Shown: positions 47,001-59,000 of the stretch, one piece after another
Position numbering within the stretch: position 1 is the stretch's first letter
Layout: every line of letters begins with the position of its first letter
Origin: Cyrtodaria siliqua
Taxonomy: Eukaryota > Mollusca > Bivalvia > Adapedonta > Hiatellidae
Length of the DNA stretch: 64,000 nucleotides
NCBI GenBank assembly: GCA_037043455.1
Contig: JAWPHD010001347.1
Span: forward strand, 124,001-188,000
Reading direction: 5' to 3'
Program-made: the position numbers and the translations under genes
The notes under the pieces: model-generated
Databases searched by the model: none
The model's input: only the letters and a program-made list of their open reading frames with translations
Told to the model about the DNA's origin: nothing

Positions 47001-50000
47001 GCGATATTTCTTGGATGAAGACCAGATTCAGGCTATCCGCTTACAGCAGTCTATTAATTAAATCATTTTAGAATTATTTTATTTTAAAATTTTGTGATTC
47101 TTTGTTCCAAGAATCTTAATTCTCATTGAGAGATACAAACAGTCTTAATCAGGTCTGAAATTCACCAACAATTTTGCAAACTATTCTTAAGAGTTTAGTA
47201 CCCAATTTTCGTTCACAAATATTCCTAAGACCTTTAAAGATAAACAATCGTATGAAGTTGCTATCTGTTAGTATTAATCATATTTATGCATAGCAGCTTC
47301 TCATGAACATTTATCCTTTAAACTTTTAGAAATAGTTGTGATTGAAATTTGCATACTTGGGCTTCAGTCTAAAAATATTCTCAAGAATGATTGGTGAATT
47401 TAAGGCCATATGTTTCTCACAGCAATTTAAAGGCTCAGTCAGTTCTCATAACTCACTGAGTTTCATCATAATGGCATGACGTGATGTCATACTACAAGGT
47501 TATGATGTCATAATACCAGAAAGTGATGTCATGACAGAAACAACCAAATGAAAATATGAATGAAGCATTCTGATTGAGTTTTAACTTGACATTGAGACTT
47601 GAAATCCAGAACCACAAAATTTTGATAAAAAAAAAAAGGTTCTAAAATGATTTAAAAGACTCAAATTATCAGACTCAGACTCAAAATCTCATTTTTAGCT
47701 AGACTGATCAGAGATCAGCAGAGCTTATGCCGTGGTGCGGCGTCCGTCGTCCACACGTCCGCCCGAGTTTACAGGAAGGCCTTGTGTGTCTTTTTTTGTG
47801 TATAAAGTATAGTTGTGTGACTTTTTTTTCTTGTGTGGCTGACACACAAGCAAGTATGTCTCTATGCGCCGGAAATAGTCTAATTCTTCATTTAAAGCAA
47901 TAAAAAAATGCAGTCACACAAGGGGAGAGAAGCTTGTGTGACTAAAATTTGTCCAAATGGTAAAAACGACACACAAGATGTAAAAAACAATCACACAAGA
48001 TACAAACGTACACACAAAAAACCGACACATGTTTTGAGTCACACAAAGCCTGATTTTGTGTATGTCCGTCTGTCTGTCCGTAAACTTTTATTTGTAGCGA
48101 CTACTCCTCCGAAACTACTAGATGGATATTCATGAAACTTTACAGAAATGTTGCCCATGAAGTCTAGTTGATCTTAGCAAAAATTCATGTTGATATGAAA
48201 TCCAAGATGGCCGCGAAAGCTAAAAATAGATTATTAAAATAAAAGTTTGTAGCGACTACTTCTTGAAAACTATTAATGATATTGATATGGGATTTTTTCA
48301 AAAATGATCAGCATGACATGATGTTGGTCCTTGCCAAAAATCGTTACGATTCGACGTTAAGCATGGCTGCCAGTGGCCATCTTTGTTTACATAGAGTTAT
48401 ATAGTAAAAACTTGTAGCGACTACTCCTCTGAAACTACCTGGCGGATTTTCATGAAACTTTCCAGGAATGTTGCTCTTGATGTGCAATTGATCCTAGCAA
48501 AATTTCAGGTCGGCCAGAAATTCAAGATGGCCGCCACGGCTAAAAATCAATTGTCAAAAAACAAGTATGTAGCGACTACTTCTTGAAAACTATAAGTGAT
48601 ATTGATATGCGTCTTTTCCTAAAATCTATGATATGATGTTGATCCTTGTCGAAAATTATTTTGATTCGACGTTAAACATGGCTGCCATCGGCCATCTTTG
48701 TTTACATAGTGTTATATAATGAAAACTTGTAGCGACTACTCCTCTGAAACTACTCGACGGATTTTCATGAAACTTCACAGGAATGTTGCTCCTAATGTCT
48801 AATTGATCTTAGCAAAATTTCAGGTCGGCCGGAAATTCAAGATGGCCACCATGGCTAAAAATAGATTTTCAAAATACAAGTTTGTAGCGACTACTTCTTG
48901 AAAACTATAAGTGATATTGATATGGGACGTTTTCTAAAATGACCAGTATGACATCTTTGTTTACTTAGAGTTATATAATGAAAACTTGTAGCGACTACTC
49001 CTCTGAAACTACTTGACGGACTTTCATGAAACTTCACAGGAATGCTGATCTAGCTATCAAAAAACCTATCAGTAGAGCTTCAAGGTCATTGACCTCTTGT
49101 TTTTTTACAGATTATGTCAAAGACCAGCAGGTAGTATGGATGAAGGACACGCATGTGTCATCTAGTCCAGCTTCCAGGAGGGAGATGCAGTATGGCCGCA
49201 ACACTAAGGTAATATAATGTCTTAAATCCTTTAGATCTTCTTGGGCTGTGTAGAAAATGCTTCGAGACCTTTGTACAAGTTACTAACCCTCAACTCACTG
49301 CCTGTTGTCTTGAGGGGGTATTAACAAGGTGGGTTCTTGGACTGGTACCCCATGGCTTCATTGTCTGGAGGAGACAGTAACCAGGTGGTCCCATGGACTG
49401 GTACCCCATGGCTTCATTGTCTGGAGGAGACAGTAACCAGGTGGTCCCATGGACTGGTACCCCATGGCTTCATTGTCTGAAGGAGACAGTAACCAGGTGG
49501 TCCCATGGACTGGTACCCCATGGCTTCATTGTCTGGAGGAGACAGTAACCAGGTGGTCCCATGAACTGGTACCCCATGGCTTCATTCTCTGGAGGAGATG
49601 GTCATCAGGCAGTTCCATGGACTGGTACCCCATGGCTTCATTGTCTGGAGGAGACAGTAACCAGGTGGTCCCATGAACTGGTACCCCATGGCTTCATTCT
49701 CTGGAGGAGATGGTCATCAGGCAGTTCCATGGACTGGTACCCCATGGCTTCATTGTCTGGAGGAGACAGTAACCAGGTGGTCCCATGAACTGGTACCCCA
49801 TGGCTTCATTCTCTGGAGGAGATGGTCATCAGGTGGTCCCATGAACTGGTACCCCATGGCTTCATTGTCTGGAGGAGACAGTAACCAGGTGGTCCCATGA
49901 ACTGGTACCCCATGGCTTCATTCTCTGGAGGAGACAGTAACCAGGTGGTCCCATGAACTGGTACCCCATGGCTTCATTGTCTGGAGGAGACAGTAACCAG

Positions 50001-53000
50001 GTGGTCCCATGAACTGGTACCCCATGGCTTCATTGTCTGGAGGAGACAGTAACCAGGTGGTCCCATGAACTGGTACCCCATGGCTTCATTGTCTGGAGGA
50101 GACAGTAACCAGGTGGTCCCATGAACTGGTACCCCATGGCTTCATTGTCTGGAGGAGACAGTAACCAGGTGGTCCCATGAACTGGTACCCCATGGCTTCA
50201 TTCTCTGGAGGAGATGGTCATCAGGCAGTTCCATGAACTGGTACCCCATGGCTTCATTGTCTAGAGGAGACAGTCAACCGGCAGTCCCATGAACTGGTAC
50301 CCCATGGCTTTATTGTCTGTAGGAGACAGTTAACAAGCAGTCCCATGAGCTGGTACTCCCCCTCAACAGTCAGCTGCAAGAGAACACAAAGGGATCTATT
50401 TGATAGTAATTGATTATATTGGATTGTATAGTCGCACCAACAGCTAAGGTAATATGGCGACTTTCCAGCTTCCATTAGGGGAAGATCCCAGGTAAGGGAC
50501 AAGTGATCTCAAGTCAGAGACTCTAACCACTCGGCCACGGACGCCCCATTTGGTAGTAAGAGTACCGTGATTCCTCTGTAGTCTCTCTTTCTATGGGAAT
50601 GGTGTTGTATAAACCTAAATAAAGGGTTGATGAAATGTTAAAGGGGTTGATGCACTATTTTCAGAAAAGGTTTATTTAAAAGGGCTCTGAAAAACTTGGA
50701 AAAAAACCTGAAAGAATTATTAAAATACCATGATAAGTAAAGGAGATGTGACGTTTGAATATTTGCAAAGAAACATAAATGGCCATCTTGGAACGATGAT
50801 GCCATCGCGACTTTTTTACCATATATGGCATATTGACAAAATATCTTTTAAAGCAAAGAAAATCACTGCACATTGATTAAAAATAAATATACAACATTAA
50901 AAATAAATATACAAATGTAAAATGTATACATTGTAGGGCTATTGTTCATAAATTTTGCATTGATTTTCTTTGCTTTAAAAGATATTTTGTCAATATGCCA
51001 TATATGGTAAAAGGGCACGATGACGTCATTATTCGAAGACAGCCGCTTCATTTATGTTTCTTTTCAAATTTTTAGTAGGTCATATCATTTATTTTTCATG
51101 GCAATTTGATAATTCAGCTTTTTTCAAAGTTTTCAGAGCCATTTTAAATAAACATTGTTTGAAAATAGCGCATCAACCCCTTTAAACAACAAACCATTCA
51201 TTTGTTACATTTTAAATGGTTACATGTAATGCCTAGTTGCAGTAGATATACATGTTACTGGTATATAATGTTTTCTTAAACACACCATCAATATCGGTGT
51301 ATATTATATTTCCCCTAATAGAAGCGCCTGAGCGTTATGCAAAATACAAAGGGAGCGCTCTTTTAAAATAAAATTATTAGGGTTGTACAAAAGATCAAAT
51401 TTGAATTTTGAAGTTGTTCTTTTTAGCTTACATTGAGCTTTTGCGATCGCCTGGTGTTTGTTGTCCGTCCGTCGTAAAGTTTTTTATTCAAGCGACATCT
51501 CTTCCTTAACGACTGGGCCAATTTTGATGAAATTTCACTGGAAGCATCCTTGGATGGTCCTTTATCAACATAGGTAAAACCAGGCTGATCCAACTGAAAA
51601 TGTGGTTGCTATGAATTATTTTGCAAAACTTTAAAAATCATCTCTGAAAGTACTACCTAGTCAGAATTCCAAATAATTTCACAGTAATGATCCTCTATCA
51701 AGATTGTTTAAGCTGACCAGATTTGTTGAAAAACATGGCTGCCAGCTGGGCAGGGCCATTTTCCCCATCTAGCTTTATCGAAAACTTCTAACGACATCTC
51801 CTCTTAAACGACTTGGCTAATTTTGATGAAACTTCACAGGAAGCATCCTTGGGTAGCCCTTTATCAAAATAGCTAAAATCGGGCCGGTCCACCAAAAAAA
51901 CCTGGTTGCTATGGCAGCGAGAAGATTTTTTTTTTTTAAATCTCCAGTTTAACTATCAATCCGAATTCAAAATAATTCACTGATACGATAATAAGGTGAT
52001 TCCCTATCAAGATTGATAAATATGGCCTGATTTGTTGAAAACATGACTGTCAGAGGATGGGGCTATTTTCCCTATATAGCTATTTAGAAAATTCAAACGA
52101 CATCTCCTCCTATTAAAACGACTTTGCCAATTTTGATGAAACTTCTATCCTTGAGTGGCCATTTATCAAAATAACTAAAATCAGGCCAGTCCACAAAAAG
52201 CCTGGTTGCCTTGGCATTGAGAAGGAAAAATTTGGAAAGATTTAAAAATCTATTCCTCTGAAATTATTGTCAGATCGGAATTTAAAACAAGTTCACAGAA
52301 ATGATTATTAGGTGATCTTCTATCAAGATTGCTAAAACCGACCTGATTCATTGTAAAACATGGCTGCCAGGTTGTGTGTATATCTTTATAGAAAACTTCA
52401 AACAACAAAGCCTCCTAAATGGCTTGTCCAATTTTGATGAAATTTCACAGGATGCATCCACGGGTGGCACTTCATCAAAATAGCTGAAATTGGGCTGGTC
52501 CGTCCACAAATCACGAGGTTCGTCTTCGCGTTTTCACGTTTTTCAATATAGAAATGTTACAAGGACAGGGGAACACAACAGATTCTAATTTAAATATATT
52601 TTTTTGCATGGTGTAAAATGTACATCATCACCAGGTGAAAGACGGGAGATTCATTCGTGTTTTTGTATTTTCACGCTACCTAAAATGCGATGAAACAGAA
52701 CAGATTTCGTACTCAGGCCCTCTTGTAAAATTTTCATATCCTAGATGCATATGTAGAGCTTTATCTCATACTGTAGGTGAAGAATTGTTTGTTTTTTCCT
52801 TTTGTACAGGCAAAGGAAAAGAAAACCTCCGATAATTCCTGGGCAAATATGACCGAAGAAGATTTTCCATATTGGAAAGACGTGACTGAGTCTCTGGACT
52901 CCCCACCAGCTACACCGACAATGAGTACATCCAGCCCCATGCCTAGTAACTCATACCTAACCAGACATAAATCTACATCTGGCAATTTTGTGTCCAAGTC

Positions 53001-56000
53001 GTCGACAGGCAGCGAGGTTTGCCACGTTTCTGACAGTTACGAGGGAAGTAGGTCAAGCAGTTATTCCACCAGTTACTCGCCGAACCACTCACCTGTCCTA
53101 TCATCCAAATATCCGAAGTCATCCAATTATGTGGATTTAGCTTCGGAATTAAGGTCTACCTCATCAAGCTATGGGACAAACGCATCGTCCTCAAGTTTCA
53201 GTGCACCAAGCTATAGCGCTGCACTCTGCACTGCGCCGAGCAACAAAGCATCACGAAGTTACGGAGCTTCGTCCAGCTATAACGATACAATGACTTACAC
53301 CAACACACCAAGCTACAGTGCACAGAGCAGTAATGGGACATCTTCAATCTTAAACGATTCAACAAGTTATACCATTACCTCAAGCCCCAGTGCACCTTCA
53401 TCGTATAAAGCACCTAAATCAAGTTACGATGCTTCCAGCTACACTCCACCAGCGACCTACTGGGCGGGTTCCAGCTACAACTCCCTGACATCATCGTCAT
53501 CGGAGTTTCAGACATCAAGCTATTCACCACCGTCATTCTTTGGTATGTGGCAATGAGGTTCTTGAAATAATACATTGAGGATATTCAGATATGTGTGTGA
53601 ATATGTCTTGAATATGAAATGTGTTTGATTGAGTGATGTTAAAATATGTGAATATTTTATGAGCGGGAAATCAAGGCAGCAAGTGAAATATTCATATTTT
53701 CACATCTCGAGAAGAAACTGAATTTTCTTTTTTTCCCTATCCGGATTACAATGTTTAATTAATCAGTAAAACACACAAAGACAAAAAGAAAACAAAATTA
53801 TTTATTCCGTGTAACTACGTTGTATTTACATTTGAAGGTTGTAACCCAAGATATTAAGTTAAAATCATATGTATCTGGTGTAAGTAGTTTATGATTTCCT
53901 TTCATTTAAACCATAGTTTCGTAAACCTTCAAATAGAACTAGGCTTGATTTTATTGTTCTTTTGTAGTTTTAATGGATTCTTGATTTTATTTATAGATAG
54001 ATAAATAGAGACTCTTGAGTGAGTGCCTGTTTAATATTGAATGGCCTGTTTATTATTGAATTAATAAGTTAGATAAAATTATATGATGCGAGGTGTGCTG
54101 AGCATCAAATTAATTTTATCCAACAAGTTAAACGTATTCAATATTAAATGCTAGGCACAAATGTGAGATTCTATTTATCACATTACTCCAAAAATTCATC
54201 ATAAAGAACATTATTATTGTAGCTGCCTGTATATAACATTGTCTTATGTTGATGCCATATGTTGACTCAGTCGTCTCTGTACGGCACCAAACAACGGAAC
54301 TACTTTGTCAATGAGGCAATTCAGATGCACATGGAGCTGAATGGAAAAACTGAACGATGATTCGGCCTTCATTTGCATATTTATTACACTAGTGTATTAT
54401 GGTACATAATTTATCATGGCTTTATTACACTTCCACACCATAAGTTATGTGGTAAAAAGTCACATAATGACCTGTATCTCTTTTACTATAGAAATTTCTA
54501 TGACCCTTCAAAGCAACAACAACAAAACATTTTTTTCTTTTATATCTACCAAAACCATTCAGAATCTAGATAACGAAACAGTTTTAAATCATACACCGAA
54601 ATATAGATGTAAAATTTACCAAACAAATCTGAGACCTTGTTTTGACGAAATTCAAATAAAGCTTTTTATGGTTGAATAGAATACCCATTTTGGTATGTTG
54701 TTTCTTTATGTTTTGACTTAAACCCATAGGATAGAATGACTTTGGTGTTTTTGGCGGAGATAAACCATTCTAAATAAAATTCAAAAAATTGTAAACTCTC
54801 AGTAGCTTCGTGAGTCTACTTTTAAGGATTTTTTCCGAAGATAATATTTTTCTGAAATAACAACTTAGAGGCATGATTACCTGTTTGTTTTACAGAATTT
54901 TGTACCATGTTATCTGTTATAGAATATACAAACAATTCCTGTACAGGTGAGGACCATATCCCTTTTGTAGAGGGTTCACCTACGATCTCAAAATTCGGGC
55001 CTATATCTCGCTGGCTACGGACAAATGGCAAGAACGTCGAATTGATTAAGGCTACAGCTGATGAGGTTTGTTCCATCATTAATAAATATGAAAGTTGCGT
55101 AAATAAATATCAAAATTGATTATTATGTAAATGCTCTTCTCTATGTATGAGAAGGGGCCAAGGAGGGAGAACATTATCCCTTGCCTGGCGGTCAGTACCT
55201 CTGTCCTTCTTTCGCTTAGTTCAGTTTAACGAAAACCAGTTGCTCTATTTCAGTACTTTTTCAAACAGACTTTCTGCCCTTGTTTATTTGTTTATTTATC
55301 ATTAAAATGAAATTATCTCTCTTAAATGTGTGTGTGTGTGTGGGGGGGTGGGTTGGCTATTGGGGGGTGGGGGTGGGGTAGGAGTGAGAAGGTGAAGGTG
55401 GGTTGGCTATTGGGGGTGGGGGGGGGGGGGGGGGGGGTGGTGGTGAATGAGAAGGTGGGTTGGCTATTGAAATATTGTAGTTATTTGAATGGGGTAGGAG
55501 TGAGAAGGGGGGTTGGCTATTGAAATATTGTAGTTATTTGAATATGATGAAGTATTCATTTTATATTGCCTAGGCCACATAAAAAAAATATGTGTGGTTC
55601 AGGTAACCCGACCGACCCTATTTAAATGGGGCCAACCCTAAAACTCTTTATGCGAAAAATTAAAAAAAATATATAATTTTTTTTTTTTGGTTGATAATGC
55701 AAAAAAATCGAACTCAAGGTATAGTAATTCAACACATATTAAATTCATTATCAGAAATGAATACATTTAATATTGAGAAGAAAAAAAAAAAAAAAAAAAA
55801 AGCCTACCTACCTACCCATTTCTTTTGCCAGTGTTACCTGAACCACACATATTATTTTGTTTGGCCCTATTTAATACTGATAATGAGCTCACAAGCTTAA
55901 ACTTTAAAGCCACTTACTACCTTCCAACCTGCCATTTTACATACATGTACACAGCATGTTGTATAATGCACTGTTTATGCATTATGTCAGATGCTCTTTT

Positions 56001-59000
56001 GACTTGTAGATGTAGCGAATTAGCTAGCTCAGTGGAAAAGCCTTTATAGCTGGCAAACTCTATCCCGCATGGGTTAAAGTCCAAGCAGTGGTATGTCTGA
56101 TGGGGATCCTTCTCCATCTCAACTCCCTTAGAGATTGCTGTATGACCTTTAAACTGTTAACGAAATGTAAATCTACCGTGTTCTCCGCAGGCTATTAAGG
56201 CATGTCATATTTAACATGCCGTCAGAGCCAAAATGCTGTTGCTACATGCCTTAATTTCAAAAAGACATGTAACACATTTTAATTTTTGTTTGGCTTAAAT
56301 AAGTAAAAAACACAATATATGGAACCACCAGCCTATTAAGTGTTTATCTAACAAACTACCTATACATATAGGGGTCAGGAATAAGGATACATTCTGAAGC
56401 ATATTTTCTATGATAGAAGCGACATGCCTTGAGAAATTCCTGGGGAGAACACTGATCTAACCTCCTTTTCCTTTCCATTCCCATTGTAGATGATGAAGAC
56501 AGACTCTGTGACGGCAGTGACACCACTGCAGGGCTCACCCCTACCCAACGCCCAGACGGTGCCCAGCAGGTTCACTCAGTCCGAGGATGGGCTGTTCACC
56601 ATCCCTAAATCAATGGCACCTCCAACAGAAATGTTCGAGAGATCTTATTCAATGTGGTAAGTATGTTTGGATCTACAGTATGTTTCAAGAAATGTTATGT
56701 TCGGTATTAAATATTACCCAGCGCTTTATATAAAATAACAATTTGTTTAGGGCAATAGTTTGATCTGTTCCCTGGCATGTGAATTTCATGACGTCATCCA
56801 GTGTAATTCGAAAGGATATACAAATGGAAAAATGGAAAGATGTAGTAATGCCATACCTTTATAATCATGCATGCTAGAAAAGCAATTATGTTAAAACTAT
56901 ACCATTAAAACAGTTGGGGACAATAATAGTTCATCAGATTGCCTATAAAAGCATCGAGAGGAAAAGTCTGTGTCTTACCCACTTTGAAACATAGGATATG
57001 TCTGGTTTCCAGTACAAATCCTATATCTCAACTTCCTTGTGCAGGATATCCAGGGGCGTAGCATACCGGGAGTAACATGGAAAATTAAAACAAATAAAAA
57101 TCCTAAAAAGTTGAAAAATGCAATAAAAATCAGTTGGTGGGTGGAGGGGGAGTGGGGTGAACAAGGGCCAGCAGAGCTTATGAGATGGCGAGTTGTCCGT
57201 CGTCCGTCCGTCCGTCGTCCGTTATTAACTTTTGTCTTGTTACCACGATAGTGCCTTCATTTTTCATCCGAACTTTACCAAACTTTAACGGGTTGTTAAT
57301 ATCAATGAAAGCTCGGACAAGTTTGAAAACCAGCCAGATGGGAATAATTTCACCGAAGTTATGGCCCTTGTTTTGCTGAAAAATGCCATAATAAGCCTTG
57401 TAAACACTCTAGCACCTTCATTTATTGTTTGGGGCGTCCGTGGCCGAGTGGTTAACGTCTCTGACTTGAAATCACTTGCCCCTCACCACTGTAGGTTCGA
57501 TTCCTCAGGGGCCTAGGAATCTTTATTTGAGGAAGCTCTCCAGCTGGCTTGCAGAACGTCGGTTCTACCCAGGTGTCCGCCTGTCCACGAAAATTGCCCG
57601 GAGGGGCACCTGGGGTCTTCCTCCACCAATGGAAGCTGGAAAGTCGCCATAGGACCTTAGCTGTTGGTGCGACTATAAAATCTAATTCAATCATTTATCG
57701 TTTGATCTTTACCAAACTTGCACAGATTGTTAATATCAATGAAAGCTCGGACAAGTTCGAAAACCAGCCAAATTGGATCAGTAACACCGGAGTTGTGGCC
57801 CTTTTTTTCCTGAAAATTGCTATTTTCTGCCTTGTGAACGCTCCAGCACCTTAATTTATTATTTGATCGTTACCAAACTTGCACAGATTTTTAATACCAA
57901 TTATAGCTTGGACAAGTTCGAAAATCAGCTGAATTGGGTCAGTAACACCAGAGTTATGGCCCTTGTTTTTTCTGAAAAATGCCATTTTCTGCTTTGTGAA
58001 CACTCTAGCACCTTCATTTATTATTTGATCTTTACCAAACTTGCACAGATTGTTAATATCAATGAAAGCTCGAACAAGTTCGAAAACCAGCTCAGGGCTC
58101 CAGAAATATGGTTGCCCGACGCCCCGGGCAAGTGGATTTTTGGTGCGGGCAGGTGACCTTCTTAAAGCTGGTTGTCCTTCACTTGCCCGATGGGCGTTTC
58201 ATTATTTGATAAAAATCAAGGGAAAGTTTGCCTGGACTGTGAAGTTTGCCGATAATTGTGTAGTAATTAACCAACTGTGTTTTCGCCGCGAGCAATTACT
58301 GATAAGTGTCATAAAACTGACCTGCTAAAACTGACCTGTGTTGTTCGTTATTGTTTAATCCCTCCCACTTGACAGTTTGTCAGAATTTGATTGGCCGAGT
58401 AACGCTTGGGGTGGCAATCTTCAATTGAAGACGCGCTTTCTTTAGAATTCGTATACCGTGTGAAATATACCCCCGTAACGAGCCCCTCTATGCAGGAACT
58501 TGAGGAAGTAAGTCACGCGTCAGATTAGTGTGAAATACACATCAGTGTGTAAATCAGTTATTGAGATGGTGTTGTCGCTTTGTATGTCGGTCTGTGTGTC
58601 GTAGGTAATATTCTGTTCAATAATTAAAAATCATGACGCAACACTTGACCTAGTACTGTATCCATATTATCCAATCAAATAACCGATGTATTTTTATCAG
58701 CCAATGAAACAACTCCCGTTCACTACCACGTGGTAAAGTGAAACAATGGCGATTCAATCAAACCAATTTGTAAACAAGTAGGGCAATTAAACGATAATGG
58801 CAATTTGACGGCATTGTTTGATGAGCAAAGATACTATCGACGCATGTCGCTATCGACGCATGTCGTAATGAATAGGTGTGCATCTATTTTTATTTCAAAA
58901 TGCCATGTTTTTTTTAATGAATCCGAGACCAATGGCGGAATGGCGTGTTTTTGTTTTGAACTTCAAGTTTGCCATTGTATCCAAGATGTGCTTCGACCTT

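Larger units (their letters stand above)
46940..49110 (+). other. Intron 12
   Basis: 46940-47690 is unique AT-rich sequence with no recognised feature. The E1 element D fills 47692-49099, leaving only TTTTTTTACAG-type sequence before exon 13. Confidence 0.75.
49209..52809 (+). other. Intron 13
   Basis: Contains a 56-bp minisatellite, a reversed SINE, a long inverted-repeat element and an E6 array. 52510-52809 holds an open frame at 52635 that I reject as coding. Confidence 0.75.
55066..56489 (+). other. Intron 15
   Basis: Contains a G-rich tract (55328-55520), a GTGTGGTTCAGG MITE (55571-55868) and a tRNA-like SINE head near 56005-56105. No genes. Confidence 0.75.

Noticed and set aside
49449..49900. 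Series of 75-residue frames spaced 112 bp apart
   Set aside because: Artefacts of the 56-bp minisatellite.
52635..52835. Possible earlier start of exon 14 after a CACCAG acceptor
   Set aside because: The frame [10 protein letters not shown]... runs to a stop without a usable donor and has no family similarity; the acceptor at 52809 keeps phase 0 and a better pyrimidine tract.
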